DNA of 64,000 bases, taken from Caldithrix sp. (lineage in GTDB: Bacteria > Zhuqueibacterota > Zhuqueibacteria > Thermofontimicrobiales > Sulfurfontimicrobiaceae). The notes beneath the pieces are model-generated. The model had not been told where the DNA came from. It saw only the letters and a list, made by a program, of their open reading frames with translations, and ran no database searches. The stretch spans positions 248,001-312,000 of the forward strand of contig DYKB01000001.1 of NCBI GenBank assembly GCA_020722815.1. Reading direction: 5' to 3'. Below, in pieces: positions 1-10,509 of the stretch (positions within the stretch are counted from its first letter, which is position 1; the number at the start of each line of letters is the position of its first letter). The position numbers were made by a program, and so were the translations under genes.

Positions 1-359
1 AAAATATTTTGCCAGTCAATGTTTTTCAATCGTTGCAGGATTTCATCCGTTTCATAACCAGCAGCATATAATCCCCCGATAACACTTCCCATGCTGGTCC
101 CAACGATTAAATCGATCGGAATTTTGTTTTCTTTAAGTACTTCAATGACACCTAATTGGGGAATACAGCGGGCTCCCCCACCACTGAGTGCCAGACCAAT
201 ATGTGGGCGTCGGTATTCCGGATGAGGAATGATTTCCTTTTCTGTCCCCCTATCTTCAAAAAAATTGAGTCGAATTTTGACCGAATCAGGCGTTGTCGCA
301 TTAAGCGATAATTGAAAATTTAATACCAGGAAAATGATGATATATCGTTGAATTTGCAT
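1..359 (-). CDS. Patatin-like phospholipase, N-terminal part (gene runs off the window start)
   Basis: Reverse-complement translation MQIQRYIIIFLVLNFQLSLNA...HIGLALSGGGARCIPQLGVIEVLKENKIPIDLIVGTSMGSVIGGLYAAGY: signal peptide, GGGxR oxyanion loop and GTSMGS nucleophile elbow. Confidence 0.93.
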   Translation of the reverse strand, partial: MQIQRYIIIFLVLNFQLSLNATTPDSVKIRLNFFEDRGTEKEIIPHPEYRRPHIGLALSGGGARCIPQLGVIEVLKENKIPIDLIVGTSMGSVIGGLYAAGYETDEILQRLKNIDWQNI

Positions 360-608
360 TGTTGTTCCATGTTGACTAAATTATTCACCATAAAAATTTA
401 ATATTTGAATAATGAAGCATTAAATAGTTTGGAGTTGTCAAATCCCTTGGAAATGCCGATGGAGTAAAGTTTGCCACAAAGTTCTCTCCCAATATATAAA
501 TCATCTCAAAGAAAAGCAAGTAATTTTGATTGCTTCTTATTAATTTTTTGCATACCTTATTAGTAAAACTGATAAACATTTTTACCCCATTGATAATAGA
601 GGTATCTA

Positions 609-1169
609 TTGACAGATTTTAAGAGGACGCGATTCATAATATTGAGTGCCATTTTCGCATCTCTCACGATGATAGGAGGGTTATTTAAAATACATTTATT
701 TTTGGTCCCCTTTACGTTACAAACTTTTTTTGTTCTTCTGGCTGGAATAGTTGTTGGACCTTATTGGGGATTTATCAGTCAAATGATCTATCTGTTGGTC
801 GGATTAATAGGATTTCCGGTTTTTGCAACGGGTGGGGGAATTATGTATGTCTTGCAGCCGACATTTGGGTATATCCTGGGTTTTCCGATTGCAGCCTTTG
901 TGGTTGGTTTCCTGTTATCCCGGGTTGAAATTACAAATCGCAGAAAATGCTGGATGCGTTTGTTTTTATATAATTTTGCTGGGGTTTTGATTATTTCAAT
1001 TTCGGGCGTGATTTATCTCTATTTTAATTTGAAATATGTTGCCCATCAACCACTGCCTTTTCTTCAAATTATCTGGCATGGTCTGTTAATTTTTTTACCA
1101 GTAGATTTTGTGAAAGTTTTTCTGTTGTCTTTCTTAGCGCACCGGATTTTAAAATATAAATTTTTTTGA
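609..1169 (+). CDS. bioY: BioY family biotin transporter substrate-binding subunit
   Basis: 186 aa polytopic protein with BioY-like PFTLQTFFVLLAG and GxxGxPVFATGGG motifs. Confidence 0.88.
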   Translation: MTDFKRTRFIILSAIFASLTMIGGLFKIHLFLVPFTLQTFFVLLAGIVVGPYWGFISQMIYLLVGLIGFPVFATGGGIMYVLQPTFGYILGFPIAAFVVGFLLSRVEITNRRKCWMRLFLYNFAGVLIISISGVIYLYFNLKYVAHQPLPFLQIIWHGLLIFLPVDFVKVFLLSFLAHRILKYKFF

Positions 1170-1275
1170 AAGCAAATTTGATGATTTGTTAAAATATTGT
1201 TGCAATTTATGAAGATTATTTTTATATTTTTGACTCTGGATTTTCAATGTTTTTAAATTATCGGTAAGGAGAAAT

Positions 1276-2256
1276 ATGGAACGTTTAGCGATTGGAGTTG
1301 ACGGCGGGGGATCTGAAACCCTGGGAATTTTAGTGAATGAATATGGGAGTATTTTAACTCAGGCGAAGGTCGGTCCCACAAATTATCAGGCCGTTGGCGG
1401 CCCAAGATTAAAACAGGAACTGGAAAAGCTTTTTCAATTATTGGGCGTGGGACAAAATCTTAAAGTCAGGCAAGTTGATCAAATTTACCTGGGATTAGCT
1501 GGTGCCGGGCGTGAAAGTGATAAAAAAGAAATATTATCGTTATTGGGTAATAATGATTACGCCGCTCGCATTTCGGTTGAAAGTGATGCCATGATTGCAT
1601 TGGCAGGTGCATTTAGTGGTTCGGAAGGTATCATCTTGATTGCCGGTACAGGTGCCATCTGTTTTGGAAGAAATAAAACGGGTCCAGTCGTTCGCTCCGG
1701 CGGCTGGGGATATTTATTGGGTGATGAAGGTAGTGGCTTTTTTATTGGGCAGCAGGCGATTATGGCTGCACTTAAAGACCTGGATGGCCGCGGTGAAAAA
1801 ACACGGCTGAGAGAAGAAATCGAACGCCGGTATCAACTTGCGCAGATAGACCTTATTATCCCGAAAATATATAAACAGGAAATTGATCGGGTGGAAATTT
1901 CCCGACTGGCACCGCTGGTGTTTGAATTGGCCGTGGAAAATGACCTCGCCGCAGCAGGAATCATTCGCCGGACGGGTCACGAACAGGGGAAATTGGTCAA
2001 AGCTGTTGCCGAAAAATTGGAATTATTTAATAAGAAGATACGGGTAGCGCTTATTGGGGGTATTTTTAATCAACGCGAAATTCTGGAAAATGAAATTGCG
2101 AAAGAACTATATGAAATCTCCTGGGATGTGGAAATCATCGAATCCGATTTTCCGCCGGTAATTGGGGCCGCAATCATGGCCCTCAAAGAGCTAAAAATTG
2201 ATATCAGTGATAGCATTATTTATAATCTGCATCAAACGGAATTAATTCAAAAGTAA
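1276..2256 (+). CDS. BadF/BadG/BcrA/BcrD-type ATPase, N-acetylglucosamine kinase-like
   Basis: N-terminal GVDGGGSET phosphate loop, LAGTGAI-like motif (IAGTGAICFGR), GGWGYLLGDEGSG; strong SD (aaggagaaat). Confidence 0.88.
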   Translation: MERLAIGVDGGGSETLGILVNEYGSILTQAKVGPTNYQAVGGPRLKQELEKLFQLLGVGQNLKVRQVDQIYLGLAGAGRESDKKEILSLLGNNDYAARISVESDAMIALAGAFSGSEGIILIAGTGAICFGRNKTGPVVRSGGWGYLLGDEGSGFFIGQQAIMAALKDLDGRGEKTRLREEIERRYQLAQIDLIIPKIYKQEIDRVEISRLAPLVFELAVENDLAAAGIIRRTGHEQGKLVKAVAEKLELFNKKIRVALIGGIFNQREILENEIAKELYEISWDVEIIESDFPPVIGAAIMALKELKIDISDSIIYNLHQTELIQK

Positions 2257-2422
2257 TTGATCATCAAATTTTATTTAATTCTTGAGTCATTTTAATTCTT
2301 AATTATTTCCAGCCGTATTTTCTGAACCACTCTTTGATTGGCTTCATTGGCATATTGATTGAAAAATGTGCCCGTACAAGCGACGATTGAATTTATCAAA
2401 TCTTATCTGAGGAGAAATTATT

Positions 2423-3604
2423 GTGCATCCCATCATCAAATTACTTCACAAAAAAGAAAAATTAGTGGTGGGACTGATTTCGGGCACTTCTATTGATGGC
2501 ATTGATACCGCGTTGGTTCAAATTGCTCGTTTTGGTCAAGAAACCACCTGGAAATTGATAGAATTTGATACATATCCTTATGCCGATCAATTAAAACAAG
2601 AATTATTCGTTCTGGCAACCGCGGAAAATTGGAATGCCAATCGGTTCTGTCGCTTAAATGTCGTTGTTGCCGAGGCGTTTGCCCGGGCGGTCTTTCAAAT
2701 TTGTGAAAAAGCCGGCATTAAAATTTCCGAAATTGATTTAATTGGCTCGCATGGCCAGACCATTCGGCATTTGCCGGCCCCTGAAAGTTTTTATGATTTT
2801 GAAATTCGTACAACACTACAAATTGGTGAACCATCCGTAATTTCGAATCGTTGTGGTGTGGTGACGGTTGGTGACTTTCGTCCGGCAGATATGGCGCTGG
2901 GTGGTGAGGGGGCGCCGCTGGTTCCTTATTGTGACTTTATTCTGCTGCGTTCAGAAAAAATGAATCGGGCTGCTTTGAACATCGGTGGAATTTCCAACAT
3001 TACCATTTTACCTAAAAATTGTAGTCAAAATGAAGTGATTGCGTTTGACACGGGCCCCGGGAACATGATAATCGACCACCTGATGCGTTTATTCTACGGT
3101 CAGGACTTTGATGAGAACGGAAACATTGCGGCGAGTGGAAAAATTCATCCTGAAATTTTAGATTTGCTTATAAAACATCCCTTCTTTGCCAAAAAACCAC
3201 CGAAATCGACCGGTCGTGAACAATTTGGCCAGTTATTTTTGGACCAATTATTCTCAATATTTCCAGCCAATACATCACCGGCGGATCTAATTGCGACGAC
3301 AACGGAATTTATCGCTTTTTCGATTTTTCATGCATATCAATCTTTTATTCAACACCACACGAAGCTTGATGAGCTTATTGTCTCTGGTGGAGGTGCACAT
3401 AATTTATTGATAATCAAGGCATTAAAAAAATATTTTTATCCGGTCGTAGTGAAAACATCGACCGATTACGGGATTTTAATAGATGCCAAGGAAGCCATTT
3501 GTTTTGCGATTTTGGCTAATGAAACCATTCATGGTAACCATAATAACTTGCCAACAGTGACCAACGCAAAGTCTTCTACCATTCTTGGGAAGATTTGTTT
3601 ATGA
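2423..3604 (+). CDS. anmK: Anhydro-N-acetylmuramic acid kinase
   Basis: GLISGTSIDGIDTALV, GSHGQTIRH, GEGAPLVPYCD, NIGGISN, FDTGPGNMIID, VSGGGAHN. Confidence 0.96.
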   Translation: MHPIIKLLHKKEKLVVGLISGTSIDGIDTALVQIARFGQETTWKLIEFDTYPYADQLKQELFVLATAENWNANRFCRLNVVVAEAFARAVFQICEKAGIKISEIDLIGSHGQTIRHLPAPESFYDFEIRTTLQIGEPSVISNRCGVVTVGDFRPADMALGGEGAPLVPYCDFILLRSEKMNRAALNIGGISNITILPKNCSQNEVIAFDTGPGNMIIDHLMRLFYGQDFDENGNIAASGKIHPEILDLLIKHPFFAKKPPKSTGREQFGQLFLDQLFSIFPANTSPADLIATTTEFIAFSIFHAYQSFIQHHTKLDELIVSGGGAHNLLIIKALKKYFYPVVVKTSTDYGILIDAKEAICFAILANETIHGNHNNLPTVTNAKSSTILGKICL

Positions 3605-3641
3605 ACGAAACCGGTTTTTTCGCCTGCCTTTGAAAAATAGC

Positions 3642-3670
3642 TTGATTTATTAAAGTTAAACTATTATATT
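3642..3670 (+). promoter_or_regulatory. Candidate sigma70-type promoter upstream of thpR
   Basis: TTGATT (3642-3647), 17-nt spacer, TATATT (3665-3670), about 57 nt before the ORF start. Confidence 0.5.
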
Positions 3671-3727
3671 TGTGTGTTATTAAATGATTCTTTTTAAAAT
3701 TATTTATTTTAAGAAAAGGGATATTGG

Positions 3728-4297
3728 TTGGAACAGATTCGGACCTTTATCGCTATTGAGATTCCTGCTTCGATTCAACAACAAATTGCTCTGCTTCAAA
3801 ATCGATTGAAAAGTGTGGGAGAAGGAATTTCCTGGGTAAAAACCAACAACATCCATCTCACCTTAAAGTTTTTAGGCGATGTTCCCGTGAATTTAATGCA
3901 GCAAGTAATCGAAGCAACGGAAAAAGCTTGTGCGGATCTGAAATCATTTAATCTGGAAATTGCAGGTACAGGCTTTTTTCCAGATGCAAAAAGGCCGCGG
4001 GTACTCTGGGTGGGTTGCGAGGAAAAATCGGGCACTTTACAAAAAATCCACCAAAATTTGGATTTAGTATTATCAAATCTGGGTTTTGAAAAGCAATCGC
4101 GAAGATTTTCGCCGCATTTAACAATCGGTCGCGTAAAAGATCCGCGAAAATTAGGCGACATTCCACATCTCATGCAACAGATGCCATTTGTAACTGATAA
4201 GTTTGTTGCATCGGAAGTTATTGTTATGAAAAGCCAGCTTCATCCGGCCGGGTCAATTTATACGCCACTGGCTAAAATTAAGATAGAAAAGCTCTAA
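3728..4297 (+). CDS. thpR: RNA 2',3'-cyclic phosphodiesterase (2H phosphoesterase)
   Basis: Two HxTx motifs: NIHLTLKFLG and FSPHLTIGRVK; starts RTFIAIEIP. Confidence 0.94.
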   Translation: MEQIRTFIAIEIPASIQQQIALLQNRLKSVGEGISWVKTNNIHLTLKFLGDVPVNLMQQVIEATEKACADLKSFNLEIAGTGFFPDAKRPRVLWVGCEEKSGTLQKIHQNLDLVLSNLGFEKQSRRFSPHLTIGRVKDPRKLGDIPHLMQQMPFVTDKFVASEVIVMKSQLHPAGSIYTPLAKIKIEKL

Positions 4298-4347
4298 ACT
4301 GCTTAGGGAAAAATAAATCATAAAAACTTTAACATGGAACATTTAAA

Positions 4348-5406
4348 TTGGATAAAAATATGGGTGAACAAGTTAGTGAAAAGAAACGTGCACTCGAATT
4401 AGCCCTGAGCCAGATTGATAAGCAATTTGGAAAAGGTTCTATTATGCGGCTTGGTGATGATCGGGTTTTGCAGGAGGTTCAGGTTATTTCTACTGGTTCG
4501 CTAAGTCTAAATGTGGCTTTAGGGGTTGGAGGAATTCCTCGTGGCCGAATTACTGAAATTTATGGTCCTGAATCGTCAGGAAAAACAACATTGGCACTCC
4601 ATGTAGTTGCTGAGGCGCAAAAACAGGGGGGCATAGCAGCCTTTATTGATGCGGAACATGCGCTTGATCCCAATTATACACGAAAGTTGGGGGTGGATAC
4701 GGACAATTTGCTTGTTTCCCAACCGGATACGGGTGAACAGGCGCTGGAGATTACCGAAACGCTGGTTCGGAGTGGCGCTGTGGATGTTATCGTAGTGGAT
4801 TCGGTCGCGGCACTGGTACCCCGCGCCGAAATTGAAGGTGAAATGGGTGATGCCCAAATGGGCTTGCAGGCACGACTCATGTCCCAAGCGATGCGAAAAT
4901 TAACAGGCGCCATCAGTAAATCGAAATGCAGCGTGATTTTTATTAATCAAATGCGTGAAAAACTGGGCGTCATGTTTGGTAATCCAGAGACGACTACCGG
5001 CGGGCGTGCATTAAAATTTTATGCGTCTATCCGGATCGAGATACGAAAAATCGCTGCCATTAAAGAAAAAGATGAAATTATTGGTAGTTTAACAAAAGTA
5101 AAAGTTGTAAAAAATAAAGTTGCACCACCTTTTCGTGAAGTCCAATTTGATTTAATTCATGGTCAGGGGATCTCCAAAGAAGGGGAACTGGTTGATCTGG
5201 CGGTTGATCATAAAATAATCGAGAAAAGTGGTACGTGGTATTCCTACGGACAGGAACGATTGGGACAGGGACGGGAAAATGTAAAACGTTATCTTTTAGA
5301 TAATCCCGATATTTATCAAAGTATTGAAAAGCAGGTAAAAACGGCGATGGGTCTGATTAAAGATGCATCCAAAGCCAAGGAAACTCCTGATAGTTTAGTC
5401 AGTTAA
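4348..5406 (+). CDS. recA: Recombinase RecA (start may be the ATG at 4360)
   Basis: [23 protein letters not shown] Walker [50 protein letters not shown]. Confidence 0.99.
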   Translation: MDKNMGEQVSEKKRALELALSQIDKQFGKGSIMRLGDDRVLQEVQVISTGSLSLNVALGVGGIPRGRITEIYGPESSGKTTLALHVVAEAQKQGGIAAFIDAEHALDPNYTRKLGVDTDNLLVSQPDTGEQALEITETLVRSGAVDVIVVDSVAALVPRAEIEGEMGDAQMGLQARLMSQAMRKLTGAISKSKCSVIFINQMREKLGVMFGNPETTTGGRALKFYASIRIEIRKIAAIKEKDEIIGSLTKVKVVKNKVAPPFREVQFDLIHGQGISKEGELVDLAVDHKIIEKSGTWYSYGQERLGQGRENVKRYLLDNPDIYQSIEKQVKTAMGLIKDASKAKETPDSLVS

Positions 5407-5422
5407 GTAAATATTTGAAAAT

Positions 5423-6085
5423 TTGAATAAAGAACGTAAAATCACCGCAATTGAACCACAAAAGCGAAATAAGAAACGCCGATCGATTTTTCTGGATGGT
5501 GAATACGCTTTTGGGCTGGATGAAGAACTGGTCTTGAAGTATCATCTTCATGAAGGCGATTTAATTGATGAGGATGAATTTTTAAATTTAATTCAAGATG
5601 ATCTTAAAAAATTAGCCAGAGATCGCTCTTTTCGCATCATAGGCTATCGGGCACGCTCTGAAAATGAGCTCCGCGATAAATTATGTGCCACCGGTCTGGA
5701 CGAGGAAACAATCAATTGGACAATTGAGGATTTGAAGCAAAAGAAAATTCTTTCGGATGAACAATTCGTGCTGGCTTTTGTTCACGATAAAATGTTGACG
5801 CATCCAATTGGCCCGCTGGCAATTAAACAGGAGTTAAAACGAAAAGGAATTGCTGATGATTTGATAGAATTAGCCATTGAGGAAGCTTTTCGGGAAAAAA
5901 GTCAACAGGAGGTTGCTGCTGATCTCGTTAAAAAAAGGCAGCCTTCTCTGAAAAATGAAAACAGAATGAAGGCCAGAAAAAAGCTGGCCGATTTTTTATA
6001 TCGTCGTGGCTTTGGTTGGGATGTTATTGGCGCTGTTTTAGATCAGCAGGAGCCAGAATGGCCTGATGATGGAATTTTTGATTGA
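5423..6085 (+). CDS. recX: Regulatory protein RecX
   Basis: Directly downstream of recA; three-helix repeats (SENELRDKL..G.DEETINWTIEDLKQKKILSDEQFVLAFVHDK). Confidence 0.9.
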   Translation: MNKERKITAIEPQKRNKKRRSIFLDGEYAFGLDEELVLKYHLHEGDLIDEDEFLNLIQDDLKKLARDRSFRIIGYRARSENELRDKLCATGLDEETINWTIEDLKQKKILSDEQFVLAFVHDKMLTHPIGPLAIKQELKRKGIADDLIELAIEEAFREKSQQEVAADLVKKRQPSLKNENRMKARKKLADFLYRRGFGWDVIGAVLDQQEPEWPDDGIFD

Positions 6086-6163
6086 TTTGTTAATTGTAAA
6101 GTAAATATTAATTTCTATTTCTGATAAGAAATTCTGATTAAGCTAAAGCAGGTATTTAGTGAG

Positions 6164-8791
6164 ATGAAATCGCAAGAGATTAGAAAACAGTTTATTAGTT
6201 TTTTTGAAAAGAAACGACATAAGTTTGTCTATAGTTCACCCGTTGTTCCATTGGAAGATCCCACATTATTATTCACCAATGCCGGGATGAATCAGTTTAA
6301 AAATATTTTCCTGGGATTGGAAAAGCGAGATTATACGCGCGTCGCGAATACCCAGAAATGTATCCGTGTCAGCGGGAAACACAATGATCTGGAAGAAGTC
6401 GGCCGCGACACCTATCATCATACTTTTTTTGAAATGCTGGGGAATTGGTCGTTTGGTGATTATTATAAGAAAGAAGCCATTACCTGGGCGTGGGAATTGC
6501 TCACGGATGTCTGGAAATTGCCAAAAAATCAATTGTACGCAACTGTTTATCATGATGATAATGAAGCGGCGGAAATCTGGAAAAATTTTACCGATGTTCT
6601 TCCGGCGCATATCATTCGGTTTGGGATGAAGGAAAATTTCTGGGAAATGGGAGAAACCGGTCCTTGCGGTCCCTGCTCGGAAATTCATATCGATTTAGGT
6701 CCGGAACGGTGCGATAAAAAGCATATCCCGCACAAATGCCAGGTAAATGGTGAATGTGGCCGATATATTGAACTGTGGAATCTGGTTTTTATTCAATACA
6801 ATCGCGAGCCCGATCAATCGTTGGTGGAATTGCCCGCAAAGCATGTCGATACGGGCATGGGATTTGAACGGATTGTTTCGGTTTTACAAAATGTTAATTC
6901 AAATTACAGTACAGATTTATTTGTACCAATCATCCAAAAAATCGATGAGTTAACCGGTATAAAATTTCCCGGTACGGATGAAGGTGTTGCGCATCGGGTG
7001 ATTGCGGATCATGTTCGGGCCTTATCTTTTGCTATCACCGATGGTGGATTACCTTCAAATGAAGGGCGCGGTTATGTTTTAAGACGTATTTTACGGCGTG
7101 CCGCTCGTTTCGGTCGAACGTTAGGAATGCATGCGCCATTTATTTATAAAATCGTTCCAACCGTGGTCGATATAATGGGAGACGCTTTTCCAGAGCTTAA
7201 GGAAAAACACCATTTTGCTGAAATGGTTATCAAAGCTGAAGAAGAAGGTTTTAACAATACCCTGGATCGTGGAATTGATCTTTTTGAAAAGCTCGCGGCT
7301 CAGCTTGTTCAACAAAAGAAGAGTGAAGTATCCGGAAAAGAAGCATTTAAATTATATGATACGTATGGTTTCCCCCTGGATTTGACGCAATTAATGGCGC
7401 GTGAAAAAGGTTTGACTGTTGATATGGCTGGTTTTAATGTCGAAATGGAAAATCAACGTCAACGTGCGCGTGAAGCTGGCAAGTGGGAATACGATCTGGA
7501 AAAAGAGATGGAAGGCTGGATTCGGATTTCTTCCGGTTCAGACTCGGAATTCGTTGGCTATGAACACCTGATGATCGACAGTGAAATCCGCGAAATCAAA
7601 CAACTGGACGGACGGATTCTCCTCACGCTTTCAAAAACGCCATTTTATGCAGAATCCGGTGGTCAAATTGGGGATGTCGGCGAAATCAGTGGTAAAAATT
7701 TTAAAATCGAAATTATCGATACCAAAAAAATCGGTAACAAAATAGTCCATATTGGTGAAGGGATGTTATCTCCCGCCAATATCACTCCGGCCGTCAGGGC
7801 GACGGTCAAAACGCCGGTTCGACTGGCAACAGCACGAAATCATACGGCAACACACCTTGTGCAGGCTGCCTTACGTGAAGTTTTGGGAAAACATGTTCAT
7901 CAATCAGGTTCTTTGGTTACACCTGAGCGATTTCGTTTTGATTTGACTCATTTTGAACGAATTTCGCCGGATGATTTACAGAAAATTGAAAATCGGGTAA
8001 ACGAAAAGATACGGGAAAATTTACCGGTAGAAAAATTGAACATGGATCTTGATAGCGCCCAAAAGATGGGCGCCATGGCCCTTTTCGGCGAAAAATATGG
8101 TGACCAGGTTCGGGTTATCAAGATAGCAGACTATAGCCTGGAACTATGTGGTGGAACTCATATTGAATACACGGGACAGATTGGTTTGTTTCGTATCGTT
8201 GCTGAAATGAGTGTGGCTGCCGGAATTCGGCGTATCGAGGCCGTTACCGGTCAACTGGCACTGGAAATGACACAAAAAGAGCATCATCTGCTGGAAACTT
8301 TACATGAAAAATTTAATTCCAGTATTGACGATCTCCCGGCAAGAATTGATGAATTGTTCCTGGAACGAAGAAATCTGGAAAAACAACTACAGGAGCTTCG
8401 TGGCTGGCAGGCGGAACAGCGGGTGCTGGAATTGGTGAAAAAGGCAGCGATGCTAGATAGTTTGCATGTTGTCACCTCGATGGTGGAAGTCGATGATGTG
8501 GAGGCGTTAAGAAATCTGGCTGAAAAGCTTCGCAATGCGCTGAAATCGGGAGTTGGTGTCCTGGGCTGTTTAATTGATGAGAAAATTAATTTTATCTGCG
8601 TTGTAACCGATGATTTGATTCAAAATAAAAAACTAAATGCTGGTCAAATTGTCAAAGAAGTAGCCAGGATTACAGGAGGAAGTGGAGGCGGTCGGCCGCA
8701 CATGGCGCTGGCAGGAGGCAAGGATGTCAACCATCTTGACGAAGCGTTAAATAGCGTTCAAAACATAGTAAAATCGATATTGAATAAATAA
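6164..8791 (+). CDS. alaS: Alanyl-tRNA synthetase
   Basis: FFEKKRHKFVYSSPVVPLEDPTLLFTNAGMNQFK, HHTFFEMLGNWSFGDYYK, editing-domain HTATHL, CGGTH and C-terminal GGSGGGRPHMALAGG. Confidence 0.99.
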   Translation: MKSQEIRKQFISFFEKKRHKFVYSSPVVPLEDPTLLFTNAGMNQFKNIFLGLEKRDYTRVANTQKCIRVSGKHNDLEEVGRDTYHHTFFEMLGNWSFGDYYKKEAITWAWELLTDVWKLPKNQLYATVYHDDNEAAEIWKNFTDVLPAHIIRFGMKENFWEMGETGPCGPCSEIHIDLGPERCDKKHIPHKCQVNGECGRYIELWNLVFIQYNREPDQSLVELPAKHVDTGMGFERIVSVLQNVNSNYSTDLFVPIIQKIDELTGIKFPGTDEGVAHRVIADHVRALSFAITDGGLPSNEGRGYVLRRILRRAARFGRTLGMHAPFIYKIVPTVVDIMGDAFPELKEKHHFAEMVIKAEEEGFNNTLDRGIDLFEKLAAQLVQQKKSEVSGKEAFKLYDTYGFPLDLTQLMAREKGLTVDMAGFNVEMENQRQRAREAGKWEYDLEKEMEGWIRISSGSDSEFVGYEHLMIDSEIREIKQLDGRILLTLSKTPFYAESGGQIGDVGEISGKNFKIEIIDTKKIGNKIVHIGEGMLSPANITPAVRATVKTPVRLATARNHTATHLVQAALREVLGKHVHQSGSLVTPERFRFDLTHFERISPDDLQKIENRVNEKIRENLPVEKLNMDLDSAQKMGAMALFGEKYGDQVRVIKIADYSLELCGGTHIEYTGQIGLFRIVAEMSVAAGIRRIEAVTGQLALEMTQKEHHLLETLHEKFNSSIDDLPARIDELFLERRNLEKQLQELRGWQAEQRVLELVKKAAMLDSLHVVTSMVEVDDVEALRNLAEKLRNALKSGVGVLGCLIDEKINFICVVTDDLIQNKKLNAGQIVKEVARITGGSGGGRPHMALAGGKDVNHLDEALNSVQNIVKSILNK

Positions 8792-8830
8792 TTATCAGGC
8801 AGTCGACAAATATGCCATTAACTATTAGCA

Positions 8831-9592
8831 ATGGATTCGCGAGTGACAATATTTGAAAATTTAATTTCTGTTAAGCAGCAAAAAGGAGCGGGTTATCTTA
8901 TTTTAATAGATCCGGATAAGCAAAGTCCAGAAAAAACAGTTCAGCGAGCGATCGACAGCGAACAAAATGGCGCTGATGCATTGCTGATTGGGGGGAGTCT
9001 ACTCTTTTCGACCCAGTTTGATCATCTGGTTTCTAAAGTAAAAGAAAAATTAAAAATCCCGGTAATTGTTTTTCCTGGCAGTCTGCGTCAAATTTCGAGC
9101 TATGCCGATGCCATCCTTTTTCTGGTTTTAATTAGCGGACGAAATCCCAATAATTTAATCGGTGAACAGGTATTAGCCGCACCAATCATTAAAGCCCTGG
9201 GGATTGAACCAATTTCTACGGGCTATATGCTGGTTGAATCCGGGCGGGCAACCGCTGCAGAATATATGAGTAATACGCGGCCGATTCCCCGGCACAAGCC
9301 GGAAATCGCAATTGCGCATACCCTGGCGGCGGAGTACATGGGCATGAAACTGGCCTATCTGGAGGCGGGAAGTGGCGCTGATTTAACAGTTCCCAATGAA
9401 ATGATTTACGCCGTGGCGAAAAACGTCACTATTCCACTGATTGTTGGCGGCGGGATTAAAAAACCGGAAGAGGCGTATGAAAAAGTTAAAGCTGGTGCTT
9501 CTTTTCTGGTAACAGGTAATGTTCTCGAAGAAAAATCGGATTTCGGTTTGATTCGCGCTTTTGCGCAGGCCATTCATCACCTGGAAAAATAA
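8831..9592 (+). CDS. Geranylgeranylglyceryl/heptaprenylglyceryl phosphate synthase (GGGPS family)
   Basis: LIDPDKQ, DALLIGGSLL, VFPGSLRQIS, YLEAGSGADLTVP, LIVGGGIKKPEEA, ASFLVTGNVLEE. Confidence 0.92.
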   Translation: MDSRVTIFENLISVKQQKGAGYLILIDPDKQSPEKTVQRAIDSEQNGADALLIGGSLLFSTQFDHLVSKVKEKLKIPVIVFPGSLRQISSYADAILFLVLISGRNPNNLIGEQVLAAPIIKALGIEPISTGYMLVESGRATAAEYMSNTRPIPRHKPEIAIAHTLAAEYMGMKLAYLEAGSGADLTVPNEMIYAVAKNVTIPLIVGGGIKKPEEAYEKVKAGASFLVTGNVLEEKSDFGLIRAFAQAIHHLEK

Positions 9593-9716
9593 AAGGAATT
9601 CTGGTTTAGCCGTTTCCATAAGTCTTGTTGTGTATGAGATGGATCGATGTTTGCAATTTGGAGCAGGGATGAAATCAGTTATTTAAGTAACTTATTTTGT
9701 AAACAGGATTAAAGTT

Positions 9717-10508
9717 GTGATCGATATTCATACACATATACTGCCGGGGGTTGATGACGGTGCTCAGAATCTGACGAACGCGGTGAAGATGCTGGAACAA
9801 GCCGCCGCTGACGGGATCAAAGGAATTGTTTGTACCCCGCATATCTTAAAAAAAAGTGATTTTGATAAAGAAGCCATTTATTTTAAGCGACTGGAGACAC
9901 TCAAAAAAGCTGGCCAGGAATCTGGAATACCAGTTGAGCTTTATCTGGGTTCTGAAATTTATATTCAGCCCGACCTCTCTTTTGAATCGCGAATGTCCAC
10001 TTTAAATAATAATGGCAAGTATTTCTTAATCGAATTCCCAATGAGCACGATTCCGCGGTTTGCAGCGGAAATGTTTTTCGCTTTAATTGCGGATAATAGA
10101 ATACCAATTATTGCCCATCCGGAACGGTATGTTGGATTTTTAAGATATCCGGAATTTGCCTTTGAGTTTGTAAATCGAGGGGCACTGTTACAAGTCAATG
10201 CTGGCAGCTTACGCGGGAAACTCGGCAGCGAAATCCGCCAGTTAGCCTATAAATTTATGGATCATAACCTTGTTCATTTTATTGCCAGTGATTGTCATGA
10301 TGTTGAACGTCGTTCTTGTAAACTGAAAGAAACATATCAGCTTGTCGCTGAAAAATGGGGAGAGATGACGGCGAATTCAATTTTTATTGAAAATCCCAAA
10401 ATCGTCCTGGAAGGCGGTGAACTTAATCTCCCCATGCCGAGTCCAATCGTAAAAGAAACGGCAACGTGGAAAAATGCGTTTAAAAAAATTTTAAAATATT
10501 GGAAATAG
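9717..10508 (+). CDS. PHP-domain tyrosine-protein phosphatase, CpsB/CapC (YwqE) family
   Basis: MIDIHTHILPGVDDGAQN, IVCTPHI, GSEIYI, IAHPERY, ASDCHD. Confidence 0.92.
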   Translation: MIDIHTHILPGVDDGAQNLTNAVKMLEQAAADGIKGIVCTPHILKKSDFDKEAIYFKRLETLKKAGQESGIPVELYLGSEIYIQPDLSFESRMSTLNNNGKYFLIEFPMSTIPRFAAEMFFALIADNRIPIIAHPERYVGFLRYPEFAFEFVNRGALLQVNAGSLRGKLGSEIRQLAYKFMDHNLVHFIASDCHDVERRSCKLKETYQLVAEKWGEMTANSIFIENPKIVLEGGELNLPMPSPIVKETATWKNAFKKILKYWK

Positions 10509-10509
10509 G

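Noticed and set aside
385-579. 64-aa minus-strand ORF between patatin and bioY
   Set aside because: No recognisable motif, low-complexity AT-rich composition, intergenic position; likely chance ORF.
3796-4173. 125-aa antisense ORF inside thpR
   Set aside because: Shadow of a well-supported phosphoesterase gene.
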